From an uncultured bacterium (GTDB taxonomy: Bacteria; Bacteroidota; Bacteroidia; Bacteroidales; Marinifilaceae), in contig CAJMSX010000013.1 in assembly GCA_905216195.1 (NCBI GenBank), forward strand, positions 1 to 64,000: DNA of 64,000 bases, read 5' to 3'. Position numbers and translations under genes: made by a program. The notes below the pieces were generated by a model. That model did no database searches, was not told where the DNA came from, and saw only the letters and a list, made by a program, of their open reading frames with translations. Every line of letters starts with the position of its first letter. Within the stretch, counting starts at the first letter, position 1. Positions 15,524-24,704 of the stretch are shown piece by piece.

Positions 15524-18496
15524 TTAAAAGCCGAGGTTGACTCCCAGCAGTACGGTACGGGGACGAGGATAGAGATTGTTGTCTATCCCATTGAATATTT
15601 CGGGATCCAGTCCTTTATAGCGGGTGATGGTAAATACGTTTTGCATAATGGCATATACCCGCAGATCCAGACGGTTGTTCCATAGTTTTTTGAAGTTATA
15701 ACCTATGGAAATATTGTCGAGTTTCATAAAAGAAGCGTTTCGTACGTAATAATCCGAAAAGTACTGAGCTTCCTGAAACTGGGTTTTGGAGATGGAATTC
15801 GGTATATTGGAATAAAAGCCGGTGTTATCGTAAAGCCGGGTGTATAGAGCTCCGTTGGATTCGACGTTATTGTACACATAGTTTCCGAAACTGAACCGTC
15901 CGGCGATATTCAGGTCCCAGTTTTTATAGGTGAGGTAGGATGAAAATCCGGCCAGCCATTTCGGAGCGGGACCTTTGTAACGGTAGAGGTCGAGTTGATT
16001 GATTATTCCGTCGTGATTGAGATCGGCATAAACGCCTTCCAGGGGTTTGCCGTGTTTGTCGTATACTTGCCGGTAAACATAGAAAGCGTTGGATTCATGT
16101 CCTTCGCTATGAATCTGAATCTTGCTTCCGGTTCCTCCCGCAATATCTCCCGTAGGCACTCCTTTATAATTCGGGTCTTTGTTCCGGATAAGTTTCAGGA
16201 TTTTGTTTTTGTTGTAAGAGAGGTTGACATTGAGTTCCCAATGCCATTTATCAGTAGTGACGGGAACGGTGTTGAGGGAAAATTCGAAACCCTGGTTCGA
16301 CAGGTCTCCTACGTTGGTAACGATTTTGTTGGTCAGGTTGGAGCCTGCGGCGATAGGAATCTCGTTGAGGAGGTCTTTGGTTTTCCGGTAATAATAATCG
16401 ATGGAACCGTTAATCCGGTTGTTGTAGAAACCGAAGTCCAGAGCAACGTTCCAGGTAGTGGTTTCTTCCCATTTTATGTTGGCATCATATCCGTTGGGGC
16501 GGAGTGTATATACGAAATCATTGCCGAACTGATACTGTGCTTTGTCGTTGCTGATGGTGTAATTGGACTGATAGGGGTAGTCGTTGCCGATAATATCTTG
16601 CTGTCCGGTTATACCGTAACCAAGCCTCAGTTTCAGGGAAGACAGGTTTTCGAACCGGTCCATGAAATCTTCCTGATCGATTCTCCAGGCGAGGGCCAGA
16701 GAAGGGAAGGTGCCCCAGCGTTGGCTTTTGGCGAAGCGGGAAGAACCGTCGCCGCGCACGGTCAGGGTGAGCAGGTATTTATCTTTGAAAGTATAGTTTA
16801 ATCTTCCGAAAAACGATAACAAGTAGTTTTCAGAAGCGCTTTCGTTGTCTTCGAGCACATATGTCCGGTTGGTATTCGTGGCGTAGGAAGAACTGCTTCT
16901 TTTAAAGTGTTGCCAGGAATATCCGGCGACCACGTCGATCACGCTGTAGATATCGTCTATCTTTTTATTATAATTCAAATAGAATTCCAGCAGTTCGTTG
17001 TGTTTTTTTTCGTTGTATTTTTTGTGGTATCCGCTACCGTGTTTTTCATCATAGGTCCAGGCGGCATCCTCGGGTTCTATCACTTTGCCGTCGCTTTTGG
17101 AATAATCGTAGGCCAGGTTGAGATTAGCGCGTAAGTCGGGTAAAAAATGCAGGCGGTAATCGAATTGGATATTGCCGATAAAGCGCTTTACGTCTCCTTT
17201 ATCGCTATGCTGTTCCAGATGAGCGACGGGATTTGTGGTTGCAATGGGATTCGGGTTACCGGTAGTGGTCTGAGTCCAGGTAAAATATCCTCCGTATCTT
17301 TCGTTGCCGTCTTTTACCGGCCGGGTAGGGTCGAATAAAACGGCTTCGCCTATAGAAGCGGTATTACCGAAGTTATTTTTGATGTACATCCCTTTAGCGC
17401 TTAAATTGATTTTCAGGAAATCGTCAAAAAAACTGGGATTCAGGTTCAGAGCGCCGGTCAAACGTCTCAGATTGGTGGTTTTTAACACGCCCTGTTGATT
17501 GGTATATCCCAGAGAAAAACGGAAAGGGGTGTCGTATTTAAAACCGGAAAAATCGAGGGTATGGTCGTTGCTGACGGCAATGCGGTAAATTTCGTCCTGC
17601 CAGTCGGTATGGGCCGTGCCCATATTATCGATGACACTGGGGTTGCCTGCGAATTGTTTCCGGACGGCTTCCCGGAATTCGTCGGCATTCATTACATCGA
17701 TTTTTCCTTCTTTCCAGCCTATACTGATTTGCCCGGAATAGTTGACCCGGAAAGGTTGTCCTTTTTTCCCTTTTTTCGTCGTAATAAGTATCACTCCGTT
17801 AGAAGCCCGGGCTCCGTAGATGGCGGTGGAGGAAGCGTCTTTCAATATGGTGAAAGTTTCGATGTCGGCAGGATTGATGGAGTTTAAGGGATTTCTCATT
17901 CCGGCTATTCCGGTATTGTCGAGGGGCACGCCGTCCACGACGATCAGCGGGTCGTTACTGGCTCTCATAGAAGAACCGCCCCGGATCCGGATGGTCGCTC
18001 CGTCACCGGGGGCGCCTCCGGCCGTCGTAATCTGAACGCCCGGGGTTTTACCGATCAGCAAATCCTGGGGAGAGGACATGACGCCGGGATTGAAGTCTCC
18101 GGCATTTATCGCCATCACAGAACCGGTCGCATCGTTTTTCCGGACTTGCCCGTAACCGATGACCACAACTTCCTGCAGTTGCTGCAAATCTTCCTCCAAT
18201 TGTACATTCAGCGTATGCTGATCGGTCACTGTAATGCTTTTCGGTTTATAACCGAGGTAGGTAAACTCCAGAACGTCGCCCGGTTTGGCTTTCAGGGTAT
18301 AGTTCCCGTCTATATCCGTGGCTACTCCGCTCAACGTGCCTTTAATGAGGATACTTACGCCCGGTAAAGGCTCTCCCGTCGACGCGTCGGTTACTTTCCC
18401 CTGAATATTTATTTCCTGGGCATATCCGAATGCGGTATAGCCTAGGAAAAACAGCATAAAAAAGAAAAGCGTTTTAGTTCGTTTGTTTTGTTTCAT
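15524..18496 (-). CDS. SusC/RagA-family TonB-linked outer-membrane transporter (first system)
   Basis: A 990-residue TonB-dependent transporter. Order: signal peptide (to about 27), carboxypeptidase-regulatory-like N-terminal domain (INIQGKVTDASTGEPLPGVSI to NVQLEEDLQQ), the SusC motif EVVVIGYGQVRKND, a plug domain with IRIRGGSSMRASNDPLIVVDGVP and AIYGARASNGVILITTKKG, then the beta-barrel ending in GVNLGF. It imports oligosaccharides caught by SusD, using TonB. It begins the susC-susD-susE operon; a leader hairpin lies just before the start codon. Its N-terminal and plug regions are clearly paralogous to the second SusC at 31594-34635. Confidence 0.96.
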   Translation of the reverse strand: MKQNKRTKTLFFFMLFFLGYTAFGYAQEINIQGKVTDASTGEPLPGVSILIKGTLSGVATDIDGNYTLKAKPGDVLEFTYLGYKPKSITVTDQHTLNVQLEEDLQQLQEVVVIGYGQVRKNDATGSVMAINAGDFNPGVMSSPQDLLIGKTPGVQITTAGGAPGDGATIRIRGGSSMRASNDPLIVVDGVPLDNTGIAGMRNPLNSINPADIETFTILKDASSTAIYGARASNGVILITTKKGKKGQPFRVNYSGQISIGWKEGKIDVMNADEFREAVRKQFAGNPSVIDNMGTAHTDWQDEIYRIAVSNDHTLDFSGFKYDTPFRFSLGYTNQQGVLKTTNLRRLTGALNLNPSFFDDFLKINLSAKGMYIKNNFGNTASIGEAVLFDPTRPVKDGNERYGGYFTWTQTTTGNPNPIATTNPVAHLEQHSDKGDVKRFIGNIQFDYRLHFLPDLRANLNLAYDYSKSDGKVIEPEDAAWTYDEKHGSGYHKKYNEKKHNELLEFYLNYNKKIDDIYSVIDVVAGYSWQHFKRSSSSYATNTNRTYVLEDNESASENYLLSFFGRLNYTFKDKYLLTLTVRGDGSSRFAKSQRWGTFPSLALAWRIDQEDFMDRFENLSSLKLRLGYGITGQQDIIGNDYPYQSNYTISNDKAQYQFGNDFVYTLRPNGYDANIKWEETTTWNVALDFGFYNNRINGSIDYYYRKTKDLLNEIPIAAGSNLTNKIVTNVGDLSNQGFEFSLNTVPVTTDKWHWELNVNLSYNKNKILKLIRNKDPNYKGVPTGDIAGGTGSKIQIHSEGHESNAFYVYRQVYDKHGKPLEGVYADLNHDGIINQLDLYRYKGPAPKWLAGFSSYLTYKNWDLNIAGRFSFGNYVYNNVESNGALYTRLYDNTGFYSNIPNSISKTQFQEAQYFSDYYVRNASFMKLDNISIGYNFKKLWNNRLDLRVYAIMQNVFTITRYKGLDPEIFNGIDNNLYPRPRTVLLGVNLGF

Positions 18497-18526
18497 AATT
18501 GTCCGGTTTTACATAAAATAGATATG

Positions 18527-18554
18527 CTGAAAAGTACAGCAGTTCGCTTTTCAG
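18527..18554 (-). promoter_or_regulatory. hairpin in the 5' leader of the first susC
   Basis: CTGAAAAG at 18527-18534 pairs perfectly with CTTTTCAG at 18547-18554 across a 12-base loop, 30 bases before the susC start codon. It may be a leader structure or a protein-binding site; no T run follows, so it is not an intrinsic terminator. A second palindrome, TTTACGTAAA, lies upstream at 18604-18613 and could be an operator. No standard -7 element was found in this gap. Confidence 0.4.
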
Positions 18555-18632
18555 TCTGATTTTATGCTGTATACGGAGACAATTAATTACATTGTTTATT
18601 TTTTTTACGTAAATATTATTAAACGTCCGGTA

Positions 18633-19328
18633 CTAATGCCACTTTTTACTTCGGAATAGCTTACCCCGACATTCCTGAAAACCGGGATTTTCGAAATAGC
18701 GTACAGTAGCGAAGTCGCTTTCTTCCTTGACCGGGAGCGTTTGAAACAAGCAGTCCAGTGCCCCGCTTTCCAGAAAATTATGGCTGACGTTGATGTGGCA
18801 GATTTCCGGGCAACCGGATACATCGATTTTTTCCAGCCGGTTATGAGTACAATGGAGGGTATGTACCCCCGGACAATTTTCCAGGATTAAACGCTGTAGT
18901 TGGTTGTAGGAAGCTTGCAGTTCGGTTAGGGCCGGATGATTCCGCAGATGCAGTTCCGTCAGGTTGTTGGAATTACAATGGAGCTCCTCCAGAACCGGAC
19001 AAGCGGAAAGGTCCAAAAGGGAAATTTCATTTCCTGAACAGTCCAGATATTCCAGGTGCGGACAACGGAGTAAACGTAAATCAGTTATGCACATTCCGGA
19101 AATCTCCAGGTAGGAAATGTTCTTTCCGCTGATCGTGATCTGTTGCAGTCCTTCTGCCGGGAAAAGATAAGAGAGTTTCGTGTCCGCTTGGGCGGTATGA
19201 TTTTCGTAGGTGTTTCCGTTCCCCCAATCGATACAGAGTTCCTCGGCATCGATATGCGCTTTAAAGGGGATAGCGGCATAGCTGAGAAAACTCAGAGATA
19301 TGAGGTCGGAGGGAAGATGATTATTCAT
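18633..19328 (-). CDS. leucine-rich repeat protein, apparently without signal peptide
   Basis: A 231-residue protein made mostly of about five leucine-rich repeats (about 70-185) with cysteine-rich consensus, for example LEYLDCSGNEISLLDLSACP and LEELHCNSNNLTELHL. The N terminus (MNNHLPSDLISLSFLSYA) is not a convincing signal peptide and has no lipobox, so the protein is probably cytoplasmic, unlike BspA-type surface proteins with similar repeats. It ends 136 bases before susC on the same strand and faces the divergent LacI gene, so it may share the operon's regulation. Function unknown; protein-protein binding is the usual role of such repeats. Confidence 0.75.
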   Translation of the reverse strand: MNNHLPSDLISLSFLSYAAIPFKAHIDAEELCIDWGNGNTYENHTAQADTKLSYLFPAEGLQQITISGKNISYLEISGMCITDLRLLRCPHLEYLDCSGNEISLLDLSACPVLEELHCNSNNLTELHLRNHPALTELQASYNQLQRLILENCPGVHTLHCTHNRLEKIDVSGCPEICHINVSHNFLESGALDCLFQTLPVKEESDFATVRYFENPGFQECRGKLFRSKKWH

Positions 19329-19499
19329 GTTAGCTGTCGTTAAAGAGTGTCACACATACAGAGGAAGTCCGGGACAAGATTCCGGTTTCCGGAAAATCGC
19401 AAGCGCTATGCGTTCCGCGCACGGCTTAAATACGGCTAAAACTACTTTATTACCGGGGATATTGTTCCGAAGTAACTCCTTTTAAGATGAAAATAGACC

Positions 19500-19511
19500 G
19501 AAATCGATTTC
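19500..19511. promoter_or_regulatory. candidate operator palindrome between LRR and LacI genes
   Basis: GAAATCGATTTC is a perfect 12-bp palindrome with a central CG step, the form LacI-family regulators bind. It lies in the divergent gap (19329-19627), 117 bases before the LacI start. The gap otherwise shows no gene and no clear -33/-7 pair. Confidence 0.4.
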
Positions 19512-19627
19512 TGAATACTGAAAGAAAATAATGGGTTGAAACAAATTTCAAATTATTCCGTTTTTCAGACGATAGATCAGGATATTTATAAAACGGGAAA
19601 ATACCGCAGGAGGAGGACGGGACGGTT

Positions 19628-20644
19628 ATGCAGGTGAGATTAAAAGATTTGGCGGAGAAGCTCGGTCTGGCTTCCTCTACGGTATCCCGGGCTTTAAGAA
19701 ATCATCCCGATATCAGTGAAAATACCCGGCAACGGGTGCGGCAGTTGGCCGAAGAATTGCATTATGAGCCCGATGCCGTCGCTTTGAGTTTACGGATTAA
19801 AAAATCGCATTTGGTTGCCGGGATTGTGCCTGATTTGGCTCATCCTTTTTTTTCGGCTGTCGTGAGCGTATTGGAAGAGGTGTTTTTCCGGAACGGTTAT
19901 CAGTTGGCTGTCTATCAATCCCGGGAGGATTACCGAAGGGAAGCGGAAATTTGCAGGAGAATAGAACGGGGAGGAGTAGAAGGGGTTTTGGTTTCTCTGT
20001 CCCGCTCTACCCGGGATACGCAACATTTCCGGAAGTTGTCTGAAGAGGGAATGCCTTTGGTTTTTTTCGATCGGATTGCGGGAGATTTGGATACAGACCG
20101 GGTCGTTACGGATGACTTCCATGGAGCGTATGAGGCTGTTTCTTATTTGATCCGATCGGGTTGCCGCAGAATTATGCATTTTGCCGGGGATCAGTATCTG
20201 CAATTCGCTCAAAAACGCCGGGCAGGTTATATTCAGGCTTTACAGGACCACCGGTTGAAAGTCGATGAAAAATGGATTATTCCGTGTGAAAACCGGAAAG
20301 AGGCCGTAGAACAAACCTACCGGGTAAAAAAGTTATTTGGTCCGGATGCTTTTTTTGCCGTCAATGCGGGAGTGGGAGCGGGGATTTTACAGGCTTTAAA
20401 CCGATTGGGTTGCCGGGTACCGGACGAAGTTTCTGTATGCGCCTTTTCCGGAGGGGACCGGTCAGTTTATACGGTGCCGGAATTGACTGCCGTAGAACAG
20501 AAACCGGAGGAGATCGGAAAAATAGCGGCCGAAATGCTTTTGAAAAGAATGTCGGAAAAAGAAAGCTCCCTAACGGTAACAAAATTGGTAAAAACTCGTT
20601 TGGTCATACGTGAAAGCACCCGTTCAGCCGGGCAAACCGAATGA
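19628..20644 (+). CDS. LacI-family transcriptional regulator (first)
   Basis: A 338-residue LacI/GalR regulator: helix-turn-helix LKDLAEKLGLASSTVSRALR (about 4-23), hinge, then a periplasmic-binding-protein-like core (about 60-335) with VSLSRSTRD, FFDRIAGDLDTDRVVTDD and a C-terminal VVKTRLVIRESTR-like end. An AGGAGG run about 11 bases before the ATG is an unusually strong Shine-Dalgarno match for this phylum. In the effector-binding core, the usual AVND reads AVNA and the next GFxD segment reads AFSGGD. So the sugar-contacting Asp found in the paralogue at 35603 is missing. It may sense a different ligand or act without one. It probably controls the flanking sus operon and GH13 genes. Confidence 0.93.
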   Translation: MQVRLKDLAEKLGLASSTVSRALRNHPDISENTRQRVRQLAEELHYEPDAVALSLRIKKSHLVAGIVPDLAHPFFSAVVSVLEEVFFRNGYQLAVYQSREDYRREAEICRRIERGGVEGVLVSLSRSTRDTQHFRKLSEEGMPLVFFDRIAGDLDTDRVVTDDFHGAYEAVSYLIRSGCRRIMHFAGDQYLQFAQKRRAGYIQALQDHRLKVDEKWIIPCENRKEAVEQTYRVKKLFGPDAFFAVNAGVGAGILQALNRLGCRVPDEVSVCAFSGGDRSVYTVPELTAVEQKPEEIGKIAAEMLLKRMSEKESSLTVTKLVKTRLVIRESTRSAGQTE

Positions 20645-20659
20645 GAAAGGAGAAAATTA

Positions 20660-20692
20660 TTTTGTAATTTTCTGTATGAAATGTTATCTTTG
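20660..20692 (+). promoter_or_regulatory. promoter of the two-gene GH13 operon
   Basis: TTTTG at 20660-20664 and TATCTTTG at 20685-20692 are separated by 20 bases, a close match to the Bacteroidetes consensus. The ATG at 20743 lies 50 bases downstream. It shows the GH13 genes are not simply read through from the LacI gene. Confidence 0.7.
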
Positions 20693-20742
20693 ACAATAAG
20701 CACTTTAGGTAAAAACAAAACCGTATTCTTAAAAATAAATGT

Positions 20743-23118
20743 ATGATCCGATTAGCGATGATAACCGCATTTGCATTCTTGCTGCCGGCTTGTGGTAATA
20801 AAGAAGTCCGGCTCCCGGAACATCCGGCGATTTATGATTTAGCTACGCCTATCCGTTTGAATCCCGATACGACGAAAGTAAATCTGACCGATTATTTTCT
20901 TTATCCGGAACGGATCGAGAAAATCCTTCCCCCTCCTCAACTGAAGGTGAAGGTCAGTGAAGACAAAAAAGAAATGGTGCTGATTCCCGAAGGGAAGTTG
21001 AAGCCGGCGGAGAATCTCCGATTGAAATATGAAGGGTACTATTACGATATACCGGTACTGAAGAGTGTAAAAAAAGCCGTCCCCTATTCTTTCGATCCGA
21101 AAGGGAAAAAATATAAAAAAGTGCAATTGGCGGGGGATATGAATGCCTGGAATCCGGAGCAAACGGGTCTGGAATATAAGGACGGCCGGTGGGAAACCAC
21201 CCTGTATCTGGCTCCCGGCGATTATCAGTATTTGTTGGTAGTGGACGGAGTGAAGAAATTGGATCCTGGAAATAAAATAAAGGCGGATAATAACCTGGGA
21301 GGTTTCAATTCTTTACTGAAAGTGGAGGATGAGAGTGAGAAAGCCCCGCTCATTTTTACGGCCTCTCTTCACCAGGATACCGTTTTCCTGACCCATCAGA
21401 ATCCGGTGGAAGAATGGTTGGTTTATTTGCAAAACCAGCGTTTGGAGAAACCTTATCTTGTTCGTACTTCGGATGGGGTAGGTATCGTCATCCCGGCTGC
21501 GGCTTCGCAGCGGAAAAGGACGGAATTGCGGGTGTGGGCCATCAATTCGTACGGAGTTTCCAACGATATTTTTATCCCTCTAGAGTATGGAAAGGTGATT
21601 ACCGATGCGAAATTGCTGGACCGGTTTGACAAACGGGCTTCTACTCTTTATTTTTTAATGGTGGATCGGTTTAAAGATTCTTTACGGGATAACAACCATC
21701 CCCTGAATTCTCCGGAGGTGCTTCCTCTTGCCGATTATATGGGTGGGGACATTGCCGGAGTCACCCAGAAGTTGCGGGAGGGGTATTTCGATTCGTTAGG
21801 GATCAATACGATCTGGCTTTCTCCGATCACTCAGAATCCGGAAGGAGCGTACGGCTTGTGGAAAAACCCAAAAACGAAATTTTCGGCTTATCACGGTTAC
21901 TGGCCGGTATCTTCTTCTCAAATCGATTATCGTTTCGGAACGCCGGAGGAACTCCGGGAGCTGATTGCGGAAGCGCATCAGCGGAATATCAATGTGATTC
22001 TGGATTACGTAGCGAATCATGTACACGAAGAGCATCCCTTGTACAAGCAACACAAGGACTGGGCCACCGATTTGCATTTACCGGACGGAACTTTAAATAC
22101 CGAACGTTGGGACGAGCACCGGTTGACTACCTGGTTCGATACTTTTCTGCCGACCCTGGATCTGGAACGGAAAGAGGTGTATGAGCCCATGACCGATTCG
22201 GCTTTGTTCTGGATAAAAGAATATCAACTGGACGGTTTCCGGCACGATGCTACCAAGCATATTCCGGAAATATTCTGGAGAACGCTGACTTATAAATTGA
22301 AAAAAGAGGTGATGCTTCCGGAAGACATCACGATTTATCAGGTGGGAGAAACATACGGGAGCCGGGAGCTGATCGCTTCCTATATCGGTTCCGGGCAGAT
22401 GGACGGACAGTTCGATTTTAATGTATATGACGATGCTGTAGCGGTATTCGCCCGTCCGGAGGTAGGGTTTCAACGCCTGAACAGTTCGCTGGAACAAAGT
22501 TTCCATTTTTATGGCGTTCATAACCTGATGGCTTATATTTCCGGAAACCAGGACCGGGCGAGATTTATTTCCTATGCTGCCGGAGATCTCAGTTTCAGTG
22601 AAGACAGTAAAGCCGCCGGTTGGACTCGTAAAATCGGAGAACGGAAACCTTCTGATAAGGGGGCCTATGATAAGTTGATACAGTTGATCGCTTTCAACAG
22701 TACCATACCGGGAATTCCCGTCATTTATTACGGGGATGAGATCGGGATGACCGGCGGGAACGATCCGGACAACCGAAGGATGATGCGTTTCGACCGCTTG
22801 AGCGAGGAAGAACGGATGGTCCGGGAAAAAACTGCTCTGCTGAATAATTTCCGCCGGGAGAGTATGGCTCTGATGTACGGGGATTTTATTCCGCTCCGGG
22901 TGGAAGATAAAATTTACGCTTACCTGCGTTCTTATTTCGGTGAAGACGTTATCGTTATCTTTAACAAGGGAAATGAAGAGGTTACCCTCAAGTTGGATTT
23001 ACCCCAAAGGAACCGGAAAAAAGACTTCAAGTCCCTTTTCGGAGGGCGTTTCAGTTATGACAATTCCAAGCTGATTGCCGATGTCCCGGCTGATGGGGTG
23101 GAAATAATTTACAATTAA
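20743..23118 (+). CDS. GH13 alpha-amylase-family lipoprotein with N-terminal CBM48-like domain
   Basis: A 791-residue enzyme with lipobox cysteine at 17 (FLLPAC). About residues 115-200 form a glycogen-binding-like E-set domain (KVQLAGDMNAWNP, DYQYLLVVDG). The GH13 barrel runs from about 300 to 700. Nucleophile Asp502 lies in GFRHDATKH, acid/base Glu536 in QVGETYG, and the third acid is Asp604 in SGNQDRARF, where the usual NHD reads NQD. IDYRFGT and DYVANHVHE mark further conserved regions. It should cut alpha-1,4 links in maltodextrin. The residues after Cys (GNKEV) are not the acidic surface-export signal, so a periplasmic place is likely. First gene of an operon with the GH13 gene at 23178. 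Confidence 0.9.
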   Translation: MIRLAMITAFAFLLPACGNKEVRLPEHPAIYDLATPIRLNPDTTKVNLTDYFLYPERIEKILPPPQLKVKVSEDKKEMVLIPEGKLKPAENLRLKYEGYYYDIPVLKSVKKAVPYSFDPKGKKYKKVQLAGDMNAWNPEQTGLEYKDGRWETTLYLAPGDYQYLLVVDGVKKLDPGNKIKADNNLGGFNSLLKVEDESEKAPLIFTASLHQDTVFLTHQNPVEEWLVYLQNQRLEKPYLVRTSDGVGIVIPAAASQRKRTELRVWAINSYGVSNDIFIPLEYGKVITDAKLLDRFDKRASTLYFLMVDRFKDSLRDNNHPLNSPEVLPLADYMGGDIAGVTQKLREGYFDSLGINTIWLSPITQNPEGAYGLWKNPKTKFSAYHGYWPVSSSQIDYRFGTPEELRELIAEAHQRNINVILDYVANHVHEEHPLYKQHKDWATDLHLPDGTLNTERWDEHRLTTWFDTFLPTLDLERKEVYEPMTDSALFWIKEYQLDGFRHDATKHIPEIFWRTLTYKLKKEVMLPEDITIYQVGETYGSRELIASYIGSGQMDGQFDFNVYDDAVAVFARPEVGFQRLNSSLEQSFHFYGVHNLMAYISGNQDRARFISYAAGDLSFSEDSKAAGWTRKIGERKPSDKGAYDKLIQLIAFNSTIPGIPVIYYGDEIGMTGGNDPDNRRMMRFDRLSEEERMVREKTALLNNFRRESMALMYGDFIPLRVEDKIYAYLRSYFGEDVIVIFNKGNEEVTLKLDLPQRNRKKDFKSLFGGRFSYDNSKLIADVPADGVEIIYN

Positions 23119-23177
23119 AACATAAACTTTATCAAAAGTTTACTCGTATAGCCTGAAATCACCAAATAATACAAACA

Positions 23178-24551
23178 ATGAGAAAATTTTTTTTATGCTG
23201 TATGATTCTTGGAATCGCTTTTACCGGCTGTAAAAGCAAAAAGAAAGAAAATAAGGAGGTCGTCGTCCCGCCAGCTGCTGTTTTCCGTACGCCGGAAGTG
23301 GTTCCCTGGGCCAAAGACGCCGTTATCTATGAGGTCAATGTGCGTCAGTATACCCCGGAAGGGACTTTCAACGCTTTTGCCGCTCATTTGCCCCGTTTGA
23401 AAGAACTGGGTGCGGATATCCTGTGGTTTATGCCGATTCAGCCCATTTCTCAGAAAAAGAAAAAAGGAACATTAGGAAGTTATTATGCCGTTCAGGATTA
23501 TCAAAAGGTGAACCCGGAATTCGGTACGATGGAAGATTTTAAAACATTGGTACAGAAAGCCCATGAAATGGGTTTCAAGGTGATCCTGGATTGGGTGGCC
23601 AATCATACGGGCTGGGACAACTGGTTACTGGTGGAACATGAAGAATGGTATACCCGGGTGAATGACTCGGTCGTTACCCCCGTGGCCGATTGGACCGATG
23701 TTGCCGACTTAAATTACGAACAACCCGGATTGAGACAGTATATGATCGAAAGTATGAAATATTGGGTTCGGGAAGCGGGGATCGATGGATACCGTTGTGA
23801 TGTAGCCGCCATGGTCCCTACCGGTTTCTGGAAAGAAGCCCGGATGGCTTTGGATAGTATTAAACCGGTTTTTATGTTGGCGGAAGCCTGGGAACCCGAA
23901 TTGACGGAAGGAGCTTTTGACGCTTGTTATGCGTGGGATTTGCTGCACACCATGAACGACATCGCTGCCGGAAATAAAACGGCTGCCAGTTTGCCGGCTT
24001 ATTTTCATAAAGTGGATACGATGTATGCTCCCCGGACGATATTGATGAATTTCCTTACCAATCACGATGAAAATTCCTGGAACGGGACCATTAACGAACG
24101 GTTCGGGGATTTACAGAAAACTTTTGCCGTTCTGACCTATACCGTGCCCGGTATGCCTTTGATATACAGCGGACAGGAAGTGGGATTAAATCACCGGTTG
24201 GAATTTTTTGAAAAGGATGAAATCCACTGGGCAGACGATAAGAAACTCACCGCTTTCTATACCCAACTGGATCAGCTGAAACATCAGAATCCCGCTCTAT
24301 GGGCCGGAATACACGCGGGGGAAATGAAAATTGTAGAAACGGATAAACCGGAACAGATTTTTGCATTTATCCGGTCGAAAGGGGACAATGAACTGGTGGT
24401 ATTGCTGAACCTGAGCCGGAAAGCGGCTACGTTTAAATTGAAAGTTCCCCTGACAGGCACGTATAATGATATATTTACCGGAAAAGCGGTAAAAATTTCT
24501 CCCTCTATCGTATTGAAACCGGCCGAATACCGAGTTTGGGTGAAAATGTAG
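23178..24551 (+). CDS. GH13 alpha-amylase-family lipoprotein (shorter form)
   Basis: A 457-residue lipoprotein (Cys18, FTGC, then a very basic KSKKKEN, which argues for the periplasmic side). The GH13 barrel starts at VIYEVNVRQYTPEG. Catalytic residues: Asp208 in YRCDVAAM, Glu236 in MLAEAWEP, Asp297 in NHDENSW; YGT-like signature NPEFGT and DWVANHTGWD are present. A short C-terminal beta domain follows. It lies 59 bases after the preceding GH13 gene. A close paralogue lies at 43758-45110, with the same motifs almost word for word, so one arose by duplication. Substrate is probably short maltodextrins; specificity cannot be fixed from motifs. Confidence 0.92.
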   Translation: MRKFFLCCMILGIAFTGCKSKKKENKEVVVPPAAVFRTPEVVPWAKDAVIYEVNVRQYTPEGTFNAFAAHLPRLKELGADILWFMPIQPISQKKKKGTLGSYYAVQDYQKVNPEFGTMEDFKTLVQKAHEMGFKVILDWVANHTGWDNWLLVEHEEWYTRVNDSVVTPVADWTDVADLNYEQPGLRQYMIESMKYWVREAGIDGYRCDVAAMVPTGFWKEARMALDSIKPVFMLAEAWEPELTEGAFDACYAWDLLHTMNDIAAGNKTAASLPAYFHKVDTMYAPRTILMNFLTNHDENSWNGTINERFGDLQKTFAVLTYTVPGMPLIYSGQEVGLNHRLEFFEKDEIHWADDKKLTAFYTQLDQLKHQNPALWAGIHAGEMKIVETDKPEQIFAFIRSKGDNELVVLLNLSRKAATFKLKVPLTGTYNDIFTGKAVKISPSIVLKPAEYRVWVKM

Positions 24552-24636
24552 AAAGGAATTCCGCCTGTAGGAAAGGTATGCTGGTTCGGGTGGCTTCCGG
24601 CCTGAGCATGGCTATCGAATGGGTAATCGGATGGGA

Positions 24637-24691
24637 AACATCCCAGGGAATAAGCAGATTTGTTTTTTCAATGGCTTATCCCTGGGATGTT
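24637..24691. terminator. long hairpin between convergent GH13 genes
   Basis: AACATCCCAGGGAATAAGC (24637-24655) pairs with GCTTATCCCTGGGATGTT (24674-24691) along 18 bp with one bulged A, with an 18-base T-rich loop. It lies between two genes that converge, so it is suited to end transcription from both sides, although no clean T run follows either arm. Confidence 0.6.
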
Positions 24692-24704
24692 AAGCTTCCG
24701 GCCG

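Noticed and set aside
15995..16801. Open frame of 268 codons on the plus strand
   Set aside because: Opposite the first SusC barrel, with no start signal or family motifs; shadow of the real gene.
19361..19374. GAGGAAGTCCGGGA, resembling the conserved start of RNase P RNA (GAGGAAAGTCCGGGC)
   Set aside because: One base is missing from the core, the gap is too short for the whole RNA and the matching 3' conserved block is absent.
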